30,171 nucleotides of DNA from Bacillota bacterium (GTDB lineage Bacteria; Bacillota; Clostridia; Acetivibrionales; DSM-1351), in NCBI GenBank assembly GCA_023397905.1, contig JAEWSZ010000110.1, positions 1 to 30,171 on the forward strand, read 5' to 3'. This document shows, piece by piece, positions 23,476 to 30,171 of the stretch (its first letter is position 1; each line of letters begins with the position of its first letter). Both the position numbers and the translations under genes were made by a program. The notes below the pieces were generated by a model. That model made no database searches, was not told the origin of the DNA, and saw nothing but the letters and a program-made list of their open reading frames with translations.

Positions 23476-23558
23476 AATGGAAAGTTCAGCCGGAAGTACC
23501 GATCAGATCTTAAAATTCAAAGATGATATAACCTAATAAAAATGAAATGGCAGGGACA

Positions 23559-23599
23559 ATGAATTAAATCTTATCCGTATGCGGAACAGGATAATTCAT
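23559..23599 (+). other. Imperfect hairpin between pta and ackA
   Basis: ATGAA with TTATCC (23559-23563 and 23571-23576) can pair with GGATAA and TTCAT (23589-23599), leaving a 7-base bulge on the left. No long U-tract follows. It might modulate the pta-to-ackA ratio, or it may be chance. Confidence 0.25.
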
Positions 23600-23627
23600 T
23601 TTCCCCATGCCGGAAAAGGAGATAAAA

Positions 23628-24821
23628 ATGAAAGTTCTGGTTATAAACGCAGGAAGCTCTTCATTAAAATACCAACTGATTGATATGACAAACGAAGCTG
23701 TTCTGGCAAAAGGTCTTTGCGACAGAATCGGAATAGACAATTCATTTGTAAAGCAATCAAGAGGCGAAGAAGAAGCGGTAGTAATCAACAAGGTGCTGAA
23801 AAATCATAAAGATGCGATACAGGCGGTAATAAGCGCTCTTACCGACGACAAGATCGGAGTCATTAAAAACATGTCGGAAATATCGGCTGTGGGACACCGC
23901 ATAGTTCACGGGGGAGAGAAATTCAACAGCTCAGTGGTTATCGACGACAAGGTAATGGACGCCGTAAGAGAATGTATTGACATAGCTCCGCTCCATAACC
24001 CGCCCAATATAATAGGTATAGAAGCATGTCAGCAGATCATGCCAAATATTCCGATGATAGGGGTTTTTGACACCACATTTCATAGCACAATGCCGGATTA
24101 TGCGTATCTTTATGCCATTCCGTATGAATTGTATGAAAAGTACGGCATAAGAAAGTACGGTTTCCACGGCACATCACACAAGTATGTATCTGAAAGGGCC
24201 GCAGAAATGCTGGGTAAACCTCTCAGCAGCCTGAAGATAATCACATGCCACCTCGGAAACGGTTCAAGTATTTGCGCCGTAAACAAGGGCAAATCAGTGG
24301 ATACCTCAATGGGCTTTACTCCTCTGCAGGGGCTTGCAATGGGAACCAGAAGCGGAACCATCGACCCTGAAGTAGTCACTTTCCTCATGGAAAAGGAAGA
24401 TCTTACGGTCAAGGGCGTAAGCACCCTGTTAAACAAAAAGTCCGGCGTTCTTGGAATATCTGGCGTAAGCAGCGATTTCAGGGATCTGCACGCCGCATCC
24501 GAAGAAGGAAACAAGAGGGCTCAGCTTGCTATTGATATTTTCTGCTATGGTGTTAAGAAATTCATAGGCGAATATATAGCTGTAATGAACGGAGTGGATG
24601 CTGTCGTATTTACAGCCGGCGTGGGAGAAAACAACTCGGTGGCCAGAAAGCAGATTTTATCCGACCTGGATTTCTTCGGAATCAAAATCGATGATGAGAA
24701 AAACAAGTTGAGAGGCCGGGAGGTAGACATCAGCGCGGCGGATGCAAAAATCAGAACGCTTGTTATTCCCACAAACGAAGAACTTGCCATTGCAAGAGAG
24801 ACTTTAAGGCTTTTGAAATAA
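23628..24821 (+). CDS. ackA: Acetate kinase
   Basis: A 397-residue kinase that transfers phosphate from acetyl phosphate to ADP, completing the Pta-AckA route. The start MKVLVINAGSSSLKYQL contains the Asn7 nucleotide-fold motif. VGHRIVHGGEKF, FDTTFHSTMP, YGFHGTSHKYV and HLGNGSSICAV are the family signatures, and FTAGVGENNS near the end binds nucleotide. The frame also has an ATG at 23607, but the ATG at 23628 is preferred. AAGGAG lies 7 bases before it and the family N-terminus begins there. A long AT-rich region follows with no strong terminator close to the stop. Confidence 0.97.
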   Translation: MKVLVINAGSSSLKYQLIDMTNEAVLAKGLCDRIGIDNSFVKQSRGEEEAVVINKVLKNHKDAIQAVISALTDDKIGVIKNMSEISAVGHRIVHGGEKFNSSVVIDDKVMDAVRECIDIAPLHNPPNIIGIEACQQIMPNIPMIGVFDTTFHSTMPDYAYLYAIPYELYEKYGIRKYGFHGTSHKYVSERAAEMLGKPLSSLKIITCHLGNGSSICAVNKGKSVDTSMGFTPLQGLAMGTRSGTIDPEVVTFLMEKEDLTVKGVSTLLNKKSGVLGISGVSSDFRDLHAASEEGNKRAQLAIDIFCYGVKKFIGEYIAVMNGVDAVVFTAGVGENNSVARKQILSDLDFFGIKIDDEKNKLRGREVDISAADAKIRTLVIPTNEELAIARETLRLLK

Positions 24822-24946
24822 ATTTCTTCATTATTATATACAGGCTGTTAATACTTTAAGAATAATGTACAATACTTATATAAAGATTATATAAGTTATA
24901 TTATATGTATATTATATATAGCCGCATATCAGGCAATAATATATTT

Positions 24947-24980
24947 CAGGTACGCCCCGGCGTACCTGTGCGCCGGTTTT
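24947..24980 (+). terminator. Overlapping alternative hairpins, possible terminator
   Basis: CAGGTACGCC (24947-24956) pairs with GGCGTACCTG (24959-24968). A second stem, CCGGCG (24957-24962) with CGCCGG (24971-24976), ends in TTTTA. The two share bases and exclude each other. The second has terminator form. This may close the ackA transcript. Confidence 0.45.
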
Positions 24981-25024
24981 ATACGGGGCAAGGAGAGATA
25001 AACCGCTTTGCTGAAATTGAATCA

Positions 25025-25053
25025 TTGACAAAAGGTGTATTAGTTAGTATAAT
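25025..25053 (+). promoter_or_regulatory. Consensus sigma-A promoter of the DUF177 gene-rpmF operon
   Basis: TTGACA (25025-25030), 17 bases and TATAAT (25048-25053). Both boxes and the spacer are at consensus, so a strong constitutive promoter is expected. Its start site would lie near 25060, leaving a leader of about 25 bases. Confidence 0.85.
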
Positions 25054-25083
25054 ATCACTTGTCGGTTTTTTAAGAGGTTGCTA

Positions 25084-25581
25084 ATGAGAGTAAATGTGTC
25101 TGATATTGTTAAAACTGAAGGAGAGGGAGTTGACGTCGATTTTTTCGGCGACTTGCCTGGATTACAGGAGTATGATACTCCTGTGGAGTTTAAACCTTCA
25201 TTTAAGTTTACCGGACGCATTGTTAATTTAGGCGGTCTGTTAAAACTAAGCGGCAGTCTTCATTTTGAATTCAGTGCAAACTGCTTGAGATGTCTGACGC
25301 CTGTGGAAACAGCGGCGGATATCAAAGTGGAAGAGAGCTTTGTGGAAGCTTCAAAATCAGAAGATGTTGATGCTTATACATTTGAAGGCAATGTTGTGGA
25401 TATTGATAAGCCGCTTATGGACAACATAATTCTTGCACTGCCCATGAAAATTTTGTGCAGTGAAGACTGCAAAGGCCTGTGCAAGACATGTGGCACAAAT
25501 TTGAACATAAAAAATTGTAATTGTGATGAACATGAAATAGTAGACCCAAGAATGGAAATACTTAAAGATTATTTCAAGTAG
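25084..25581 (+). CDS. DUF177/YceD-family protein
   Basis: A 165-residue protein of the YceD group, which is linked to 23S rRNA accumulation and is almost always encoded just before rpmF. The N-terminal half has the typical PVEFKPSFKFTGRIVN and a SLHFEFSANCLRCL segment. The C-terminal half carries a Cys-rich block (CSEDCKGLCKTCGTNLN, then NCNCDEH) that could bind zinc, ending VDPRMEILKDYF. The ATG at 25084 has GAGG 6 bases upstream; a TTG at 25078 would add two residues. rpmF follows after 70 bases. Confidence 0.9.
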   Translation: MRVNVSDIVKTEGEGVDVDFFGDLPGLQEYDTPVEFKPSFKFTGRIVNLGGLLKLSGSLHFEFSANCLRCLTPVETAADIKVEESFVEASKSEDVDAYTFEGNVVDIDKPLMDNIILALPMKILCSEDCKGLCKTCGTNLNIKNCNCDEHEIVDPRMEILKDYFK

Positions 25582-25651
25582 GTTTCTACTAGAAATGGTG
25601 GAGGTATTCTTCATTATTTCTCAGGTTGCATTTAGTAGGGAGGTGTTATAG

Positions 25652-25834
25652 ATGGCAAATCCAAAGCGTAGATGGTCCAAGGCTAGAACAGGTAAGAGAA
25701 GGTCCCAGTGGAAGCTGGCGTCGCCAACTCTGGTAAGCTGCCCACAGTGTCATGTTTTCAAGCTGCCTCACAGGGTATGTGGTGAATGTGGATATTATGA
25801 TGGCAAACAAGTAATCAAAGTAGAAGCTAAATAA
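25652..25834 (+). CDS. rpmF: 50S ribosomal protein L32
   Basis: A 60-residue ribosomal protein of the large subunit. It starts MANPKRRWSKARTGKRRSQW and has four cysteines in two CxxC pairs (Cys30/33 and Cys43/46), so it is the zinc-binding form. GGGAGG lies about 9 bases before the ATG. It is followed by a terminator, and the plsX-fabH genes that often come next are absent. Confidence 0.97.
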   Translation: MANPKRRWSKARTGKRRSQWKLASPTLVSCPQCHVFKLPHRVCGECGYYDGKQVIKVEAK

Positions 25835-25867
25835 TAATATGTATGTCATTGAGGAACAAACTTGGAG

Positions 25868-25895
25868 AGCAGCAGGATTAGTCTTGCTGCTTTTT
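25868..25895 (+). terminator. Rho-independent terminator after rpmF
   Basis: AGCAGCA (25868-25874) pairs with TGCTGCT (25885-25891) around a 10-base loop, followed by five T. It separates rpmF from the DUF512 gene. Confidence 0.75.
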
Positions 25896-25932
25896 GATTG
25901 TGTGCCGGCCTGGAGGCCGCGGCAATTATAGG

Positions 25933-27261
25933 ATGGTGTATCATTTGAGCAACAAGGTAAAAATATGCACGGTGCAGCCGGGAAGCATAGCTGAGGAAGC
26001 GGGAATAGAGGCGGGCGACAGCCTGCTGTCAATAAATAAAGAGACTGTAAAGGATATTTTTGATTACAGGTACTATCAGGCCTCCGAGGAATTGGTACTG
26101 GAAATAGAAAAGCCCGACGGAGAAATATGGGAGATAGAGGTTGAAAAGGATGAGAGTGAGGATCTGGGCCTTGAATTTGAAGATTCTCTCATTGACGGAG
26201 CAAAAAGCTGCACCAATAAATGCATTTTTTGTTTTATAGACCAGCTTCCAAAGGGCATGCGGGAAACCGTATATTTTAAGGACGACGATTCAAGGCTGTC
26301 TTTTCTCACGGGAAATTATGTGACATTGACCAATATAAAAAATGAAGAGCTGCAGAGGATAATACATTACAGGATGTCCCCGATAAATGTGTCCGTACAC
26401 GCCACAAATCCCGAGCTGCGCAGGTTTATGCTGGGAAACAGGTTCGCTGGAGACGTCCTGGACAAAATAAAAATGCTTACGGACAGCGGCATAGAAGTTA
26501 ATTGCCAGATTGTACTGTGCAGGGATATAAACGACAATCTGGAGCTTGAGCGCACCATAGGGGAGCTGGCTCAGCTAAGCCCGGGTATAGGCAGTGTTTC
26601 GGTAGTTCCGGTTGGAATAAGCCGGCACAGGGAAAATTTATATCCGCTTGTACCCTATGACCGGGAGAGCAGCAAAAGGGTAATAGACCAGGTGCATAAA
26701 TGGCAGGATAAGCTTTTGAAGGAAACGGGCTCTCGTTTTGTATACCTGGCCGATGAATTTTATATAAATGCCGATGCCGATATTCCCCGGTATAAGGACT
26801 ATGAAGGTTTTCCCCAGATAGAAAACGGGGTGGGGATGGCGGCCTCCTTTATAAAAGAAGTGCATGACGCGTTAAGGAACAGAAAAGGAACCTCTCTGGC
26901 GTCCGGAAGAAGGATAAGTATTGCAACAGGTAGACTTGTCCATAAAATTATAATACAATTGGTAGAAGAAATAAAATCCAAATATACCGGACTGGATGTC
27001 GAGGTATACGGCATAGAAAATAAATTTTTCGGCCCCCATGTGACAGTGTGCGGTTTGCTCACAGGACAGGATATCGTAGAACAGCTGAGGGGAAAAGAAC
27101 TGGGGCAGGAGCTGTTATTAAACAGAAGCATGCTCCGTGCGGGAGAACAGGTACTCCTGGATGACTACACCGTAGAAAGGCTGGAGGCCGAGCTGAAAAT
27201 CAGCATCCGTATCGTGGAAAGCGGCGGAGCCGATTTTGTAAATGCATTAATTGGAAAGTGA
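25933..27261 (+). CDS. DUF512 family protein with PDZ and radical-SAM-like domains
   Basis: About 442 residues. An N-terminal PDZ-like domain (VKICTVQPGSIAEEAGIEAGDSLLSIN) is followed by a CX3CX2C cluster (CTNKCIFC in the SCTNKCIFCFIDQLPKGMR block), as in radical SAM or related iron-sulfur proteins. FKDDDSRLSFLTGNYVTLTN and the C-terminal ENKFFGPHVTVCGLLTGQDI identify the DUF512 family. The function is not established; neighbours point to ribosome or tRNA metabolism. The start is uncertain. ATG at 25933 has no good Shine-Dalgarno sequence. TTG at 25945 has GGATGGTG 6 bases upstream and would give a more typical N-terminus (MSNKVKICTV). The open frame also reaches a TTG at 25894. Confidence 0.87.
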   Translation: MVYHLSNKVKICTVQPGSIAEEAGIEAGDSLLSINKETVKDIFDYRYYQASEELVLEIEKPDGEIWEIEVEKDESEDLGLEFEDSLIDGAKSCTNKCIFCFIDQLPKGMRETVYFKDDDSRLSFLTGNYVTLTNIKNEELQRIIHYRMSPINVSVHATNPELRRFMLGNRFAGDVLDKIKMLTDSGIEVNCQIVLCRDINDNLELERTIGELAQLSPGIGSVSVVPVGISRHRENLYPLVPYDRESSKRVIDQVHKWQDKLLKETGSRFVYLADEFYINADADIPRYKDYEGFPQIENGVGMAASFIKEVHDALRNRKGTSLASGRRISIATGRLVHKIIIQLVEEIKSKYTGLDVEVYGIENKFFGPHVTVCGLLTGQDIVEQLRGKELGQELLLNRSMLRAGEQVLLDDYTVERLEAELKISIRIVESGGADFVNALIGK

Positions 27262-27308
27262 TGTAAATACTAATAAAAAATATTGAGGTAGGAAACAGTT
27301 AAGAGCGG

Positions 27309-27343
27309 TTCTCTGATTTCTGTTCTCTGACCTCTGGAACTGA
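27309..27343. repeat. Heptanucleotide repeats in front of der
   Basis: Heptads TTCTCTG, ATTTCTG, TTCTCTG, ACCTCTG and GAACTGA run in phase through 27309-27343. The last unit merges with GAGGTG (27342-27347), the ribosome binding site of der. Confidence 0.65.
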
Positions 27344-27353
27344 GGTGTAAGTT

Positions 27354-28679
27354 TTGGGTAAGCCCGTTGTCGCAGTTGTCGGCAGGCCTAATGTAGGTAA
27401 ATCCACTTTTTTCAACTATATAGCAGGAAGCAGAATATCCATAGTGGAAGATACTCCCGGAGTAACAAGGGATAGAATATACACGGAAATCGAGTGGAGA
27501 AGTAAAAAATTCACATTGATTGATACCGGCGGAATAGAGCCATATTCCGAGGACATTATAATGCAGCAGATGAAGCGGCAGGCGGAAATAGCCATTGAAA
27601 CCGCCGACGTCATTGTTTTCATGGTAGATGCAAAAGAGGGTATGACTGCCACCGATAAGGAAGTGGCCACAATGCTGAGAAAATCCCAGAAGCCTGTTAT
27701 ACTCACTGTAAACAAGGTAGACAGGGTAGGAGATCCGCCGCCGGAGGTATATGAATTTTATAATCTGGGCATGGGGGATCTGGTCACTATTTCCTCGGTG
27801 CACGGATTGGGAATGGGAGAGCTTCTGGACGCTGTATTTGAACATTTCCCGGAGGATTCGTCTGCTGAAGAGGAAGACGACGTTATCAGGGTGGCGGTGG
27901 TGGGCAAGCCAAATGCGGGGAAGTCTTCCCTGATAAATTCAATTCTGGGCGAGGACAGGGTCATTGTAAGCAATATTCCCGGAACTACCCGGGACGCCAT
28001 AGACACACAGGTGGAAAACAACGGACAGAAGTACACTTTCATAGATACCGCAGGCATCCGGAAAAGAAGCAAAATAAACGAGACCATAGAGAAGTACAGT
28101 ACTATCAGGTCCTGGACCGCCATCGAGAGGGCCGACGTATGCCTTATAATGATAGACGCCGTGGACGGAGTCACGGAGCAGGATACTAAAATTGCCGGTT
28201 ATGCACATCAACAGGGAAAGGCATCTATTATAGTAATAAATAAGTGGGATCTCATCGAAAAAGAGACAGGCACGCTGGAGGAATACAGGAAACAGGTTCA
28301 TGAAAAGCTTGGGTTTATGACTTATGCCCCCGTACTTTTTATTTCCGCTAAAACCGGACAGCGGGTAAATAAGATATACGAGCTTATAAAGTTTGTTGCG
28401 GATCAGTCTTCCTTCAGAATTTCAACAGGCATGCTCAATGACCTGGTAAATGAAGCGGTGGCCATGGTACAGCCTCCTTCGGACAAGGGGAAGAGACTGA
28501 AAATCTATTACATGACCCAGGCCGGGATCAAGCCTCCGTCATTCGTTGTATTTGTAAATGACCTGGAGCTGTTCCACTATTCCTATGAGCGGTATCTTGA
28601 AAACCAGCTCAGAAAAAATTTCGGGTTCGAAGGCACTCCTATACGGTTTATTCATAGACAACGGGACAGAGAAGAATAA
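27354..28679 (+). CDS. der: Ribosome-associated GTPase Der (EngA)
   Basis: A 441-residue double GTPase needed for 50S subunit assembly. The first G domain has GRPNVGKS (10-17), DTPGVTRDR and NKVD. The second has GKPNAGKS, DTAGIRKR and NKWD. A KH-like C-terminal domain ends with FGFEGTPIRFIHRQR. The start codon is TTG at 27354, with GAGGTG 6 bases upstream, and gives the exact family N-terminus (GKPVVAVVGRPNVGKS). It lies 92 bases after the DUF512 gene with heptad repeats in between. plsY follows after 29 bases, so the operon continues. Confidence 0.97.
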   Translation: MGKPVVAVVGRPNVGKSTFFNYIAGSRISIVEDTPGVTRDRIYTEIEWRSKKFTLIDTGGIEPYSEDIIMQQMKRQAEIAIETADVIVFMVDAKEGMTATDKEVATMLRKSQKPVILTVNKVDRVGDPPPEVYEFYNLGMGDLVTISSVHGLGMGELLDAVFEHFPEDSSAEEEDDVIRVAVVGKPNAGKSSLINSILGEDRVIVSNIPGTTRDAIDTQVENNGQKYTFIDTAGIRKRSKINETIEKYSTIRSWTAIERADVCLIMIDAVDGVTEQDTKIAGYAHQQGKASIIVINKWDLIEKETGTLEEYRKQVHEKLGFMTYAPVLFISAKTGQRVNKIYELIKFVADQSSFRISTGMLNDLVNEAVAMVQPPSDKGKRLKIYYMTQAGIKPPSFVVFVNDLELFHYSYERYLENQLRKNFGFEGTPIRFIHRQRDREE

Positions 28680-28708
28680 TTGAGCCTTATTCGGGGCGGA
28701 AACGGCGG

Positions 28709-29353
28709 ATGTATATGGGATTTTTTATAATAAAGCTTGTAATAGCTGTAATTATCGGATATCTTCTGGGAAGCTTGAATACTTCCATAATTGTCGGGAA
28801 GTTGTACGGAACTGATATACGCAAGCATGGCAGCGGAAATGCCGGAACCACCAATACTTTGAGGACTTTGGGAAAAGCCGCGGCCGCAATGGTTTTAGCG
28901 GGAGATATATTAAAGGGAGTTATTGCGTATATTATTGGTAACATAGTTGTAAATACCATTCCGGAGACAATTACGTTAAATATTGCTGGAATCGGAGGAA
29001 TGGCAGGAGGAATTGCGGCGATTGCAGGGCACAACTGGCCCGTATATTTCGGTTTCAAAGGCGGAAAGGGAGTTCTTACTTCTATTTCAGTTGTAATGAT
29101 GATGGACTGGAAGCTGGGACTGATACTGCTGGGCATATTCGCTGTTATTGTGGCCGTGACGAGATATGTTTCTCTGGGTTCGATTGTGGCCTCTGTAGCG
29201 TTCCCTGTAAGTGCGGTAATCAAGGGGAACAGCACCGTATTTATCATTTTTTCCGCAATATTGGCGGTACTGGCTATTTCAAGGCATAGCGGGAATATAA
29301 AAAGACTGCTTAACGGTACCGAAGCCAAGTTAGGTGAAAAAAAGAAGGTTTAG
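28709..29353 (+). CDS. plsY: Glycerol-3-phosphate acyltransferase PlsY
   Basis: A 214-residue integral membrane enzyme that uses acyl phosphate to acylate glycerol 3-phosphate, the first step of phospholipid synthesis. Motif 1 is GSLNTSIIVGKLYGTDIRKH with GSGNAGTTN directly after. Motif 2 is GHNWPVYFGFKGGKG. About five membrane spans are seen. The acyl phosphate is made by PlsX, whose gene is not in this window. Two nearby starts are possible, ATG at 28709 and ATG at 28715. gpsA follows and supplies the substrate. Confidence 0.95.
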   Translation: MYMGFFIIKLVIAVIIGYLLGSLNTSIIVGKLYGTDIRKHGSGNAGTTNTLRTLGKAAAAMVLAGDILKGVIAYIIGNIVVNTIPETITLNIAGIGGMAGGIAAIAGHNWPVYFGFKGGKGVLTSISVVMMMDWKLGLILLGIFAVIVAVTRYVSLGSIVASVAFPVSAVIKGNSTVFIIFSAILAVLAISRHSGNIKRLLNGTEAKLGEKKKV

Positions 29354-29410
29354 GTAATTAACACGGGAAATGGGTATATAAATTTATAGATAACAGTTCG
29401 GGAGGTTTAT

Positions 29411-30171
29411 ATGAATAGAAATGTTGCGATTGTCGGAGCTGGAAGTATGGGAACAGCAATGGCGGTTTTGTTGTCCAAGAACGGAAACAATGTGAGGCTG
29501 TGGTCGCCTATGAAGGATGAGATAAGCATGCTCAAGGCCAATATGGAGCATATCACCAGGCTGCCCGGAGTTAAAATACCGGAAGGTGTTGAGTTTACCA
29601 CAGATATCGGTTTTGCGGTAAAGGCTGCGGAAATCGTCGTTCTTGCCGTTCCGTCACAGACAACAAGGCAGAACTGCAAAACTCTTTCAGCTATTATTCC
29701 CAAGAGCACCATTGTGGTCACCTGCTCAAAAGGTATTGAGGATAAGACCTGCAAGCTGCTTTCCGAAATAATGCGGGAGGAGCTTCCTGAAAATAATATA
29801 GCGGTATTGTCGGGGCCAAGCCATGCAGAGGAAATAGCAAGAGATATCCCAACTACTGTGGTAGCCGCCTCTGATAAAATTGAAGTTGCCAGATTTTTAC
29901 AGGACCTGTTTATGGCGCCGAATTTCAGAGTATATACAAATACGGATGTAGTGGGTGTTGAGCTGGGGGGAGCCCTGAAAAACATAATCGCCCTGTGCGC
30001 CGGAATTTCAGATGGTCTGGGCTATGGCGACAACACCAAAGCCGCACTTATGACCCGCGGAATCGCGGAGATTTCCAGGCTGGGAGCCGCAATGGGCGGA
30101 AACGCCGATACATTTTCAGGCCTGACCGGTGTAGGAGACCTTATAGTTACCTGTACCAGCATGCACAGCAG
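29411..30171 (+). CDS. gpsA: NAD(P)-dependent glycerol-3-phosphate dehydrogenase (3' partial)
   Basis: The frame starts at ATG 29411 with GGAGG at 29401-29405 and remains open for 253 codons to the end of the window. The enzyme reduces dihydroxyacetone phosphate to sn-glycerol 3-phosphate, the substrate of PlsY. The Rossmann start is NVAIVGAGSMGTAMAVLL. Family blocks are GPSHAEEIARDIPTTVV, and VELGGALKNIIALCAGISDGLGYGDN with the catalytic Lys in GALKN. About 75-85 residues should be missing compared with the usual length of roughly 330-340. It lies 57 bases after plsY in the same direction. Confidence 0.96.
   Translation, partial: MNRNVAIVGAGSMGTAMAVLLSKNGNNVRLWSPMKDEISMLKANMEHITRLPGVKIPEGVEFTTDIGFAVKAAEIVVLAVPSQTTRQNCKTLSAIIPKSTIVVTCSKGIEDKTCKLLSEIMREELPENNIAVLSGPSHAEEIARDIPTTVVAASDKIEVARFLQDLFMAPNFRVYTNTDVVGVELGGALKNIIALCAGISDGLGYGDNTKAALMTRGIAEISRLGAAMGGNADTFSGLTGVGDLIVTCTSMHS

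Noticed and set aside
24875..24895. AT-only hairpin CTTATATA/TATATAAG as the ackA terminator
   Set aside because: The stem has only one GC pair and no T-run follows, so it is unlikely to stop transcription.

Overview
The window looks like a chromosomal segment of a spore-forming, fermenting member of the Clostridia. The support is a complete GerA-type germinant receptor operon, pta-ackA acetate metabolism, a T-box leader, AGGAGG-type ribosome binding sites and moderate GC. The gene set resembles Ruminiclostridium/Acetivibrio-type (cluster III) clostridia, but I cannot assign a genus from sequence alone.

Layout. (1) 1-538 is the 3' end of a probable DUF4179/DUF5643-type extracytoplasmic protein, closed by a hairpin that also overlaps a promoter. 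(2) 656-3994 holds three RNA-modification type genes: an RsmF-like m5C methyltransferase, an RsuA/RluF-type pseudouridine synthase and a Methyltransf_32-type methyltransferase. (3) 4081-6686 is an ahcY-mtaD operon for S-adenosylhomocysteine disposal, with a good sigma-A promoter. (4) 6830-8589 carries an orphan 103-aa protein, a palindrome-rich intergenic block, a two-helix membrane protein and 5-formyltetrahydrofolate cyclo-ligase, which probably starts at ATT. (5) 8764-12814 is a germinant receptor operon in the order A-C-D-B with a forespore-type promoter candidate. (6) 12933-15544 is the accessory-looking part: a 33-aa ORF, a large serine recombinase, a second 33-aa ORF made of five hexapeptide repeats, and a cytoplasmic papain-fold (C39-like) cysteine peptidase. 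(7) On the minus strand, 22127 down to 15591 holds a membrane protein fused to a spermidine-synthase-like domain, then a T-box (predicted Glu specifier) driving gltX-glnS and probably apgM. (8) 22480-25834 holds pta, ackA, the DUF177 gene and rpmF. (9) 25933-30171 holds a DUF512 radical-SAM-like protein, der, plsY and the first 253 codons of gpsA.

How the genes fit together. The methyltransferases of block 2 produce SAH, and block 3 removes it, possibly by deamination to S-inosylhomocysteine before hydrolysis. Blocks 8-9 are core translation, ribosome-assembly, acetate and phospholipid genes. The most unusual item is the peptide at 14629-14730 (Gly exactly every 6 residues, net charge about +8, no acidic residue). 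It is translationally coupled to the recombinase and sits next to a cysteine peptidase. Three intergenic sites also carry heptanucleotide (TTCTGAN-like) repeats.
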